From Phyllostachys edulis (lineage: Eukaryota; Streptophyta; Magnoliopsida; Poales; Poaceae): 64,000 bases of DNA. Numbering within the stretch: position 1 is the stretch's first letter; each line of letters starts with the position of its first letter. The position numbers were made by a program, and so were the translations under genes. Shown here piece after piece: positions 1 through 9,718 of this stretch. The notes under the pieces were generated by a model. That model ran no database searches, was not told the DNA's origin, and saw nothing but the letters and a program-made list of their open reading frames with translations. The stretch lies in the NCBI GenBank assembly GCA_036346405.1, contig CM070566.1, positions 47,433,268 to 47,497,267 of the forward strand. Direction: 5' to 3'.

Positions 1-929
1 AGCCCATAGGCTCTCTTCCCTTGCTTCAAGGGTCTCGGCTGTCGACTCGATGCTTCTGCCGCCTCGATTCTTGTGAGCCTGCTGACGGCAAGCCTCCTGG
101 AGACGTGCAACGTAGTTTTGGAGGACCCAGTCGATGACGCGGTAAACTCGCCGAAAGTGGGAGATCACCCGGAAGACACGGCGGAGGAGGATGTCAAGAC
201 GGCGGAAGGTGGCCGTCACCTGCTTCGGCAAATTCTCGACGGCCGAGAAGTGAAGACACTTTTCAAACAGTGTTCTTCCGTAGCATGGTTCAACGTACAC
301 CGAGAGAGATGCTCGTACAGTGCGGCCAGGTAGGCGATCAATGCCGGCGACAAGGAAGAGGCAGCCATTTCTGTTTTTTTATAAGTATGTGGGGATGATC
401 ATCTTCGATGGCGGATGTCCTTTTTATAAAACAAGGAATAAATTCAGAGCGTGAGACGAAGAGATGCATCAGGGAGCCGAAGCGGATCGATGCGACGAAG
501 AGACGCATCGGGGAGCCGAAGCGGATGCGAACGAAGAGACGCATCGAGGACGAAGAAACTCGTCTTCAACCGGCCGGGAGCTGTAGTGATATTATCACAG
601 ACGGTTATAACAAAAAACCATCTGTGATATGTAGTAATATCCGCATATTGTTGTTAAGAACCGTCTGTGATGTTTCACGAGATGGTTCTTGTTGAAAACC
701 GCTCGTGATATGTAGAATTATCACGAGCGGTTATTAACAAGAACCGCTCGTGATGTTTCCTGACGGTTTAGCTATGAACCGTCGTGATATTACCTCTTCA
801 CGAGCGGTTTTAGCGTAGCGATAACCTAGCGGTCTCTAAACCAAATCCGTGCAGGATTGCATGTATATCTGAGCGGTTTTGGTCAATCGCTATGCGTGAT
901 GAGGCGTCTAGTATTAGCCTTTTTGTAGT
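1..929 (-). mobile_element. CACTA transposon end (terminus at 929)
   Basis: Read on the minus strand, the element begins at 929 with CACTACTACAAAAAGGC, the CACTA-superfamily terminal motif, and runs out of the window at base 1. A subterminal repeat array lies just inside the terminus. The next 0.5 kb is the inverted counterpart of 5440-6022, including the run of direct repeats that resemble 'agacgcatcg' and the stretch near base 1 that matches 6005-6022. No transposase coding is visible. Only one end is present, so a 3-bp target duplication cannot be checked. The element lies directly against a copia gag fragment, which suggests it inserted into that gag gene. Confidence 0.75.
585..890. repeat. 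CACTA subterminal repeat array
   Basis: Alternating forward and inverted copies of a motif built on ACGGTT/AACCGT with flanking ATCAC/GTGAT occur every 20-40 bp. In CACTA elements such subterminal repeats bind the element-encoded DNA-binding protein. Several copies are imperfect ('gagcggtt' in place of 'agacggtt'). Confidence 0.75.
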
Positions 930-1670
930 AGTGCGTGAGGCGTGGGTGACGCTTCAGAAGATGCACGAGGGAGTTGATCGCGTGAAGGAGGTGCGGCTCC
1001 AGAATTTGCACACCGAGTTCGAGAATCTCCAGATGGGAGAAACCCAGTCGGTAGGCGAGTTCGCCGGAAAGCTGACTTCACTGCACAATCAGATTGCCTC
1101 TCTCGGTGACAAGATGGAGGAATCTGTGACAGTGAAAAAAGTACATGCGCGTGCTACCAGAAAAGTTCGTACCTGTCGTCACCACGCTCATGTACTCTCC
1201 GGATCTGGAGGAAAAGAAGATCGAGGAGATCACCGGTTCCCTCAAGACGCATGAGGAGCTACTGAAGGGGTATCAATCCCGTAACGAGCAAAGGTATCAG
1301 TCCCATAACAAGCAGGTGTTGCTGTTAAAGGGGGATACAAGAAGTGGTGGTAGATAATTTTACAAGGAATCGTCAGAGGAGGACGACCGTGGCTCATCAA
1401 GAAGCCACGAGCACAAGCGTGGACGCGGGCGTGAGCGAGGCGGCAGAGGAGGGTGTGAAGATTGGGCTAGGCAAGACGATGGTGACAGTCTGACAGATCC
1501 TGTGACAAGTCACATATCAAGTGTTTTGAATGTGATAAATATGGTCACTACGCGTCGGAGTGCCGCAGCCACAAAAAAGTGCTTTAACTGTGACAAGTAC
1601 GGGCACTCTGCTTTGGATTGCCAAAATAATAAGACCAGGAAGGCCTCGGTCTTATGGGAATAACCCGGGG
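930..1670 (+). pseudogene. Ty1/copia gag fragment with two zinc knuckles
   Basis: The reading frame from the CACTA junction encodes a copia-type gag segment (UBN2-like; WVTLQKMHEG, VRLQNLHTEFENLQM). Downstream are two CCHC zinc knuckles: CX2CX4HX4C at 1522-1563 (CFECDKYGHYASEC) and another at 1580-1621 (CFNCDKYGHSALDC). They are 58 bases apart, so they lie in different frames, and a frameshift also breaks the frame near 1140. Such proteins package retrotransposon RNA. The 5' part is missing at the CACTA junction and no pol follows. This is therefore a dead fragment, from a different family than Copia-1 and Copia-2, which have one knuckle followed by a long coiled coil. Confidence 0.8.
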
Positions 1671-1769
1671 GTCCTCACAAAACGAGGGGCGGCTTGGCCA
1701 AAACCAGTGGCGAGCTCTGGTGGCGCGGCATGGGTGCAAACAGTCCTAGCGTTGAGCGCTGCCCCCTAT

Positions 1770-1995
1770 GCCGGCCTCATCCCTGCGCCATCATCATCCC
1801 CTCACCGGCGTCCTCCCCCGTGCCGTCCTCTCCGGGCTGGCATCCCCCCCGCGTCGGCCTCTCCCCCGCGGCGTCCTCTCCCCCGCGGCATCCTCTCCCG
1901 CGCCAACATCCTCCCCCACGCCGGCCTCTCCCCCGCGCGGTCCTCTCCCCACACCAGTGTTGTCCCCACGTCGGCGTCGTCCCCATGCTGGCGTC
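1770..1995. repeat. C-rich imperfect minisatellite
   Basis: Imperfect repeats of roughly 20-30 bp built on 'CGTCCTCTCCCCCGCG' run for about 220 bp. All three forward frames stay open and give Pro/Ser/Arg-rich translations, as expected of a short C-rich repeat. It does not look like a protein-coding exon. Confidence 0.6.
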
Positions 1996-2346
1996 CTGTC
2001 CGCCGACCCCTGCTCCCTGCATTATGAAGGTAAAAAATTTTGGGCCATTGTCGTGAAATTGGTTCATGCTTGTGTTTTCTTGAGTTTACTGAAGTTGGGT
2101 TGTAATTCAGCTCTCTAATACATGCATATTGCCACGGTGCTTGAATGATATAGCTGGTAATCGAAGAACAACATTTTGATTCAAAGCATATATTATTCTG
2201 TAGCTTTTTACTTTTGTTAGTTAGTATACTGTACCAGACTAATAGTCATTATGGTTAGGAGTCAAATTAAAGTTCATGGTATAGTGTTCAAATGTTCATC
2301 GGCCTCCAATGATAGCCTTTCCTCTTTTTTCTTGGGTGTGGGGGTT
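1996..2346. other. Non-coding spacer, nothing recognised
   Basis: This is AT-rich sequence between the C-rich repeat and the start of the LTR. I see no convincing coding frame, RNA gene or transposon terminus. Confidence 0.5.
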
Positions 2347-5170
2347 TGTAACACCCTAAACAATGGTTTGTGTTTCAAATGTATAAAATTGAGGAGAATT
2401 TAAAACTTTTGACGTATCATGTTGTTATTTGTATCTTCTGGAAACTCTTTCTAAGGAATTGTTGATTTCAAAAACCTAATGCTTCAATTGACTAGAAGCA
2501 TAATCCTTTGGAACTTTCTAAACAAATCTTGTGATCATCCTCTTGAATTATTTTTCCTAGGTTCTAGATCATCCTAGTGACTCCTCTGAAAAATTTCATA
2601 ATTTTTAGATTTTATTTGCTATTTTCTAGAGGCTAGTCAAACCAGTTAGACCCCTGGTCAAACCCCTAGGGCAGCACCTTGTGTTTTTTTTTTCTAGAGA
2701 GAAATGCAGTGCATGAAAAATTCTGGAAAATTACAAAAGCTTGTTCTTAGAGTCAATCACCTTCCATAAAATTTTTTGGGAATTTTGGAGTTAAGAAGCA
2801 ACCTCTAAAAATCCCTAGAACTCTCAGCTTATTTTCCAATTCTCAAACTTAGCTACTGTTGGACCGACCAGCTAAGCCAAACCCGACCGTGCCACCCACA
2901 CCAGACCCGACCCAGCCACTCACCTGTGCTTCTTCTGCGTGGCTTCGCCCGCTCCTCACCGCGCTACCTTGCGATCGTCAACGCCCAACCATCCGCACCC
3001 GGGTTTTGAAGTGCGCCCACGGTTTCCCCGCAACTTTAGCGCGCGCCCATGCTCCCATCGCCTCCACGTCTGCTCGTTGTTGCTCAAGCTTCCGTCAACA
3101 CACGCCGAGCTCATCTCCTCGCCCTCTCCATCCTCTAATCTATAAAGAGGCACCCATCGCTCTTCTTCTTTCCTTTTAGCAACCCTGAGGTTCGTCTTCA
3201 CCTCCCCCACCTCTCCCTACTTCCTTTTGTCTTCCTCCAAGCCTGAGCTCAAGGTCTGCACTCGAGCTCCAATCCGTCCGGGGCGCCGCCGTCGTGTCCC
3301 CGCTGTTCTAGTGCCGCCCGCTCATTCTTATCCGTGTCATATCGTGTTATAGGAGCCTAGTAGTATTTCCCCCAACTTAATTGCGTTTGTTGATCGCAGG
3401 ATACCGCGCGAGGGCCCATCGTCTCCAACTCCGGCCGAAGTGACATTGTCACCGCCACAACCCCTTTGGTGAGTAAATACACTAATGGTTGGTGTTTTAA
3501 CCATCTCTTGAACTCACGGGAGCTCCTCCTACCTCTAGTTCCGTTCCGCTTTGCTCCGGTTGAGCTTCCCTTGGCGAAGCTACCGCCGCCGGCTCGGGAC
3601 TGCGCCGCCAGACCTCCACCAACCTCCTCCGCCTACCCGCGTCTCTAGTGCTCGTGCGCACGCTAATTTGATCCATGTGTCGCCGAGCTGTAGCTTTCAC
3701 CATAGCCGTGGCACCTCCGCCGCTGCTTCACGCCGTCCCAATCGTCACCGCTGGCACCGTCGTGTGCGCGAGGGTGCCAGGATTCCATTTTGACCACCAG
3801 TGCTTGGCCGTGCTTTGGTTCACCAAATATTAGTTTGAAGCAACGCTGAGAGCACTCTGCCTCGTCCAAAAGAGATAGGCCAGCTAGCAAATAATTAAAG
3901 CCCAAATCCTTTTCGGTTTAGGGTTTAGCAATGATTAGAATTAAGTAACCCTGAATTAAATGAGGTTTGTCTGACTGACTTGCGGGCCCGCGCACAAAAA
4001 TCCCGGTGGTTAACACACTGATTTCCGAGTCGTGTCACTTAAAGGTGGGGCCGTGTGCACACTAAACCACCCGGTGGTCCATGGACCCATGCATTGTGCC
4101 ATGGACCAAGGGTCCACGCACTATGCGTGTAGACCGTGACTATGACATGTGGGCCACACTAGTAAGAATCAGTTTTCCTTTAGGATTTTAAATGAAAATG
4201 AAAAAAAATAGGGAGGGCTCGCTGATCAGTGACTTTGGCTAGTTTTAGTGCCGGTATAAAAAGTAATTATATGCTTTTATAATTTCTGAAATAAATTATT
4301 TATGTACTGTTAATTGTGTTAAACTTCAAAATCGCATAGGTATTTCATTTTAACTCCTTTTTGGATGAAATAAATTTTGTTGGGTCGCATTTTTAGTGTA
4401 ATTTATTTTGGTATGGTTTTTGAGGCTTGTTACTATTCCATAAATGCTTGTTAATAAAATAACTTTCGGTTTAGTATAATTCTTGCACTAAAAATTCGTT
4501 AAACTTAACAAATGCATAAGTATTTCTCTGTAACTCCAAATAGAGTGAAATAAATTTTGTTGTGTTCCGCTGTTAGTGTACTTGATTGTAGAATAGATTT
4601 TGAGTTTGTTACTATCTCTAAAAATCATATTTTACATATGTTTTGTGCACTACTTTCATGACGTTGAAAAATCATAAGGAATTCATTTTAGCTCCAAATG
4701 AGGTGAATCAAATTCCATTGTTCATATCATGTGGTGCTCTGTCTACCATAAAAAATTTATGTTCACCACCTCTCTGAAAAGTTTTGCCAATTTTTTTAAT
4801 TCAGATGAACAGTAACCGAGTTGGACTTTTCAGCATTTTATCAAAAGTTGATTTTGTTTTAGCTATAACTTTTGCATACAACATCCAAATCAATTGATTG
4901 TTGTTGATAAATTCATTTAAAATCATTCTCTACCTTCTGTGAGCATTTCATGATATTTGGATGATTTTGAATTTTTGAGTATTTTCGGTGTTATTCGTTC
5001 TTATTGTTTCTTCTCGAATCTTTCGATAGGTTTCGACGAATTCGTTGAGTACAAGGGTGATCCTCTGCAGCAAGAGAGTTATCTCCAGTAAGGCAAGCAG
5101 TTTTCCTTTGATCATGTTGATCCCATTACTTTCAAATTCTATTATCTTGTTTGCAAAGTGTATGTATGCA
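2347..5170 (+). mobile_element. Truncated gypsy-type LTR
   Basis: The segment begins TGTAACACCCTAAA, a typical 5' end of long grass Ty3/gypsy LTRs. It has an AT-rich U3, a GC-rich stretch around 2860-3700 with a TATA box, and a long AT-rich downstream part. The 3' end is not seen, because the sequence is cut at 5170 by a CACTA terminus and no continuation appears beyond that transposon. No gag or pol follows. It may be a solo LTR or the 5' LTR of a lost element. The assignment rests on the TG start and promoter layout, not on a second LTR. Confidence 0.55.
3140..3147 (+). promoter_or_regulatory. TATA box of the gypsy-type LTR
   Basis: TCTATAAA is followed by a GC/CT-rich leader, as in plant LTR promoters. 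The call is inferred from sequence and position, about 0.8 kb into the LTR. Confidence 0.5.
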
Positions 5171-6180
5171 CACTACTACAAAAAGGCTAATACTGGACGC
5201 CTCATCATAGACGGTTGACCAAAACCGTCAGCATATTGTCAATCACAGAGCGGTTTTGGTTTAGGGACAAATGCGTATTCTTAATTCGCTAAAACCGCCT
5301 GCGTGAAGAGGTAATATCACGAGCGGCTCATAGCTAAAACCGACATCACGCAGCGGTTCTTAACAACAACCGCTGCGTGATATTACTACATATCACGAGC
5401 GGTTTTTGTTATAACCGCTGCGTGATATCTCGCTTCTGACTCCCGACCGGTTGAAGATGTGTTTCTTCGTCCCGTCGTCTCTTCGTTCGCATCAATGCCG
5501 CTTCAGCTCCTCGATGCGTCTCTTCGTCACAACGATCCGCTTCGGCTCCCCGATGCGTCTCTTCATCTCACGCTCCGAATTTATTCCTTATTTTATAAAA
5601 AGGATCATCCGCCATCGAAGATGATCATTGTACGAGCACCTCACATACTTATAAAAAAAACAGAAATGGCTGCCTCTTCCTTGTCGCCAGCATTGATATC
5701 CTTCTGGCCGCCTTTGTCGAGCACATCTGCCGGTGTCGTTGAGCCGTCTTTGCGGAAGAACACTGTTTGATCAACAGTGTCTTCACTCGTCTGCCGGCCG
5801 AGAATTTGCGGAGCGGTGGCGGCCACCTTCCACCGTCTTGACATCCTCCTCCGCGTGTCTTCCGGTGATCTCCCACTTTCGGCGAGTTTACGCGTCATCG
5901 GCGTGGTCCTCTAAAATAGCGTTGCGTCTCGGGAGGCTTGCCGTCACTTGGGCTGCCCTAATCGGCGGCGGCGACCTAGTCGACGGTGCCGAGACTCTGG
6001 CAAGGAAGAGAGCCTATGGGCTCAATTCTTCTTAGTTCAACGATCAAGGTCTTGAGACACTTTCGAGCAGGCGTCGTGGTGGGCGCATTTCGAGCTTCGT
6101 TAAGCTAATGATCGAGAACCGTCCGATGCCGACGCCACGCCTATGAAGTATTGAAGACGGAGATAGCAGCCTACCTCCAC
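5171..6180 (+). mobile_element. CACTA transposon end (terminus at 5171)
   Basis: The element begins with CACTACTACAAAAAGGC immediately after the flank 'gca'. A subterminal array (about 5190-5440) follows, then 0.6 kb that is the inverted homologue of 1-560 at the left edge. The opposite terminus is not identifiable with confidence. No transposase coding is seen; short open frames at 5459-6035 have no recognisable domain and are probably leader or degraded sequence. It interrupts the LTR at 2347-5170. Confidence 0.7.
5190..5440. repeat. CACTA subterminal repeat array
   Basis: Inverted pairs of ATCACG-AGCGGTT/AACCGCTGCGTGAT-type motifs alternate at short spacing just inside the terminus at 5171. 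They are the counterpart of the array at 585-890. Confidence 0.75.
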
Positions 6181-6324
6181 CACTAGAAAAACTTCTTTAT
6201 TTATTTATAGGTTTTTACTTTTTTTTTAAATCTTTTGTATGTTTAACGCTATTTGGCCACATGGAAATTCAAATGAAAAAAAAGTTTGAGGTGAAGTTAC
6301 TATATTAATTATATGTTGAATTAT

Positions 6325-6327
<3 letters not shown>

Positions 6328-6383
<56 letters not shown>
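6328..6383. repeat. (TA)n microsatellite
   Basis: An uninterrupted TA dinucleotide run of about 55 bp lies within the CACTA-like block. Confidence 0.9.
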
Positions 6384-6386
<3 letters not shown>

Positions 6387-6467
6387 GGTTTTGTGGAAAA
6401 AAAATCTAGTTTGGAGGTGAAGTTACAATATTAATTAATTATATTAGAGACGGTTTAGTGGAACAAA

Positions 6468-6471
<4 letters not shown>

Positions 6472-6519
<48 letters not shown>
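6472..6519. repeat. (TA)n microsatellite
   Basis: This is a second TA run in the same block. The open frame across it encodes only Tyr-Ile repeats and is not a gene. Confidence 0.9.
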
Positions 6520-6523
<4 letters not shown>

Positions 6524-6786
6524 TCCTTGATATATAAACATGTAATTTCTTCATGTCATGTAAGTGTATATACAAGATAAATATACTTGAGAAAAACCAT
6601 TTCACAGACGATTCCATTATGGAACCGTCGGTGATATCTTGATATATCCTGAGCGGTTCCATAATGGAACAAATGCATGATATGCACTATATCACGACGG
6701 TTCCATTATGGAACCGTTTGTGATAATAATATATCAGCGGTTCCATAATAGAACCGCTGCGTGATAAAATCTCTTTATTAGTAGGA

Positions 6787-7892
6787 GAGAGCCCGGCCGC
6801 TAGTGTTTGCGCTCGCCCTAACTCTCGTCACTCCCCAGCTCCGCTAGGGTTTGCGCTCGCCCTAACTCTCGTCACTCCCCAGCGCATTTACTCTCGTCCG
6901 TTCTCCTCCCCACCTCAACGCCGCCGCCCGACCCCGTTGCCGTCGCCGCCGGTTGTGACACCACTCTGCACTTCACAAGACACTACTGCACAAGACACTC
7001 GTACGATAGTAGTGTATTGTGCAGTTTCAGGGTCGTGCCACAACTACGGTGACGCCGCCACCCAAGCCACTGGGCTTGGCCCCGCGTGTCGCCTGTGCCA
7101 CCATGGCTTGGTTCTCCTGCTCGGCCTCCTGCGCTCGGGCCGTGCCCCCCTGGCTTTGCTTTCCCCATCCTCCCTCTATTCTCCTCTAGATCAGTTAGCT
7201 TAATGTCTTTTGTTGAGTTTGATTTTTATGCTTGAGCCTTAAGTTGTGTCCTGATATGTTTGTGTGATTTATGCAAGGTGAAGGAGATGGATGAGGGTTG
7301 TGCTGGTGGTGGGGTCGCCGTCGTGGTTGCACTGTACTGAGGTATCACCCTACCTTACTCCCTCTCTACTACTGGTGTGGTGGCCGGGTTTGAACTGCTC
7401 AATGTTGTTAATAGTCTTATGCTGAAATTGAAGTGATAATTAGTTCATATTAATAGTCCTTGCTCTGTGATGTAATGATGTTAATAGTCTTATGCTGAAA
7501 TTGAATTGATAATTAGTTCATATTAATAGTCCCTTGCTCTATGATGTAAGCGAGGGCTATTGGTGTATGTGCATTCATGTGCATCTTGCTTAGTTCATGT
7601 TGTGGGTTGATTGAAAAAAAATGAATGGAGCAAAATGGTGGGTTTGGTTAATGCTCTCTAATGGGTACTGAGGGTTATTGATGAAGGTTCTTTGTGCTTG
7701 GTTAGCTTACATGGGATCGATGTGGTTCGGATGGGGCTTGGCTGCAATTAACTTTTCATATTTGTGTCCCAGGTCAAGTTCTCCTCCCTTGCGTCCTAGG
7801 TACGTATACGTCCTACCATTCTATTCCTCGTCTCTTCTCTATAAAACCTCCAAGCAGTGGCTGCTTGTGCATTTAAAACCGGCTTCATATAT
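6787..7892 (+). other. Unidentified gene-like fragment (possible 5' leader)
   Basis: A GC-rich, CT-rich start contains a 44-bp direct duplication (GCTAG at 6799 and 6843; each unit contains TTTGCGCTCGCCCTAACTC). A short Pro/Ala-rich frame follows (6937-7203), then AT-rich sequence with a 72-bp tandem duplication. The composition changes from GC-rich leader to intron-like sequence, which resembles the 5' end of a grass gene or a captured gene fragment. No protein family is recognisable. Copia-1 cuts it at its right edge, and the sequence on the far side of Copia-1 (26017 onward) gives no obvious continuation. Confidence 0.35.
7405..7550. repeat. 72-bp tandem duplication
   Basis: The phrase 'ttaatagtcttatgctgaaa' starts at 7408 and again at 7480, with the flanking sequence also repeated. 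The two copies differ by only a few bases. Confidence 0.85.
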
Positions 7893-8757
7893 CTTAGGAT
7901 GATGTTACAATTGGCAATGTCATTTACGGTTTATCGAAACACGCATTTTCGTCAAAGGTTGTAATCTTTGTCGGTCGATGGCGGATCGGCCGGCGTTAGT
8001 AGTGTGATCGGACCGCCATGCCTCAAGTGGTTTTAGCTAAGTCGATTGGCGGTCGAGGCCGGCCAGTGGCGGCTCGGACCGGTTTTCACTTGTTTCATCG
8101 GCCAACTGGTGGCGATGATTGTTGGGTTAGGTCAAGTTCATGGGTTTCATGGCATATGTGTTGCATGATGCATGTTTTGACTAACGTGGGTCAAGTTGTG
8201 AAGAACTTGTTCCGTGTCGATTTCTTTGTCTATTGGTGTGCGGGTTGGTTGGAGGCCAACGACGGTCAACAGCGAGGATGAGCAGGACTAGGCTTGGAGA
8301 GCCGAGGTCGGAAACGATCGAGGATGCGGGTGAAGTCAATAGAGTCAGCGTGGCGCAGAATGGACAAAAGGTGACCGAGCAGGCGATTCGGTGCGGCCAG
8401 TTGATTCAAGTGGCGGGGGTGGTGCAAGTGCCATGGTGGTTGGTGGGAGCCGGATGGGAGAGACTTGCCGACATGATGAGAGCCGTTGGATCAACCTACG
8501 TGGCGAAGCATGGGAGGTGCTTCACCGCGCTTTGGACTCGGTCTTGGAAAAGATCGAGAAGGGGTATTTTGGTAATTGTACCAAATACCGCCTTGGTGAC
8601 CTTTTGCCAACTCATGGCACAAGATGGCGCAAGGTGAAGTGGATTAGGTCAAGAGATGAAGACGGTGCTTTGGAAAGCGTGCGTGTGTGACCCGTTTGTG
8701 TGTGGGCCTTAACGGGAGCCCATTAGGGTTGATCTTCTAGAAGGTCTAAGCCTCCAC

Positions 8758-8765
8758 TATAAATA
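8758..8765 (+). promoter_or_regulatory. TATA box, Copia-1 5' LTR
   Basis: TATAAATA is preceded by a CT-rich tract and followed by GAGGAGGGAGG. It sits mid-LTR at the expected U3/R boundary. The matching part of the 3' LTR has been lost. Confidence 0.65.
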
Positions 8766-9329
8766 GAGGAGGGAGGTGGCTGCACCCCCTCAACCCTTTA
8801 ACCCTTTCATGCTTGTAAACCCTAGGTTTGGCTTAGGTGCTTAGGGATGGATTAGTGGAGGTTAGGGTTCTAGAGAGAGAGAGATGATTTGATTTTATGT
8901 ACATGCGCCTCGTTGCTGTAATCAATCATCTTCTCAAATCAATCCAAAGAAAGTGTTCTCCAAGATGAGTCTATTTGCTTTCTTTCTCTCTATTTGATGA
9001 TTTGAGGTCTTTCTTTGATCAACGAGTTTTTGGTTGGTTTATTGCCTTGATCTAACTTGCTATGACATGTGGGAACCTGTCTAGGATCATCTAGATCGTC
9101 ATTCAGCCACGAGCAAGTCTCTAGATCATAGTTTCGTTTTTGACTCGTTTTCGAATCACCTTCATGCAATCTGAAAAAGATAAGAATCTTGGCTTGGATC
9201 TCTGCGATCCTTGATTGGAATAGGTTCCTAATATCTTAGAGAAGGTGTGGTTCAAATTTCGTGGAGTTTGGCCTTACGAATCAAAAGTTAGATCGATTTT
9301 CGTTTTGGTTTCGGTACATCAAGATGCCT

Positions 9330-9472
9330 CTGGGCGGGACCGGTCGGACCGCTCATTGCGCGCGGTCGGACCGCCTTCCTGAGACGGTCGACCGCTCGAC
9401 CGCGCCGTCGGACCGCTTTCACAAGTCCGGTCAGACCGCGCAATCAACGCCGGTCAGACCGCCCGTTAGGGT
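9330..9472. repeat. Array of GGTCGGACCG-type palindromic motifs
   Basis: About seven or eight copies of GGTCGGACCGC or GGTCAGACCGC-like words lie within 140 bp of the LTR. Each is a 10-bp near-palindrome. Scattered related words occur upstream (about 7975-8090) and in the 3' LTR (16945-17130). The function is unknown; it could be a transcription-factor binding array. Confidence 0.75.
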
Positions 9473-9663
9473 TTGAATCTTGTTTTGGTCTTTTGCTTTG
9501 GGGATATTTGATTAGATTCAATGCTAGTCTTCCACTGTACTGGTATATCAATCTTCATAGCTTCTATAGCTACTGGAGTGAGATTTGTCTTGAATCTGAT
9601 CTTTGTGAAAAAGTGAGCGTGCTCCTATTCACCCCCCTCTAGTCGCTTTTTCGGTCCAACAAG

Positions 9664-9676
9664 TGGTATCGAGCAG
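9664..9676 (+). other. Primer-binding site, Copia-1
   Basis: TGGTATCGAGCAG lies 2 bases after the 5' LTR. It matches the complement of the initiator tRNA-Met 3' end (TGGTATCAGAGC) with a one-base gap, the usual copia primer. Confidence 0.8.
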
Positions 9677-9718
9677 GTTAGTTCAATCTTGATCTTAATC
9701 GGTCACTTGAACTTGGCG

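Larger units (their letters stand above)
6181..6786. mobile_element. Candidate non-autonomous CACTA-like element
   Basis: The block starts CACTAGAAAAAC, a common CACTA-type terminus. It ends near 6786 after an array of palindromic motifs (ACGGTTCCATTATGGAACCGT-like, 6600-6775), with a degenerate end that reads CTACTAATAAAGAG on the minus strand. The interior holds two (TA)n tracts and two copies of 'agacggttt-gtgga'. No target duplication could be confirmed and the right terminus lacks a clear TAGTG, so the boundary is uncertain. It could instead be the distal part of the element that starts at 5171. Confidence 0.4.
7893..9661 (+). repeat. Copia-1 5' LTR
   Basis: It matches the 3' LTR over 16865-17797 and again over 25814-26016. 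It ends ...GGTCCAACA directly before the primer-binding site. The first 28 bases seen in the 3' LTR (from TGTGGATATC at 16837) are absent here. The LTR contains a TATA box and a dense array of GGTCGGACCG-type palindromes near its 3' end. Confidence 0.85.

Noticed and set aside
1560..2118. Three overlapping Pro-rich open frames
   Set aside because: They arise from a C-rich minisatellite that stays open in all forward frames.
3466..3905. Short GC-rich open frames on both strands
   Set aside because: They fall within the transcribed GC-rich leader of a gypsy-type LTR and have no domain content.
6468..6662. Minus-strand frame with Tyr-Ile repeats
   Set aside because: It is a translation of a (TA)n microsatellite.
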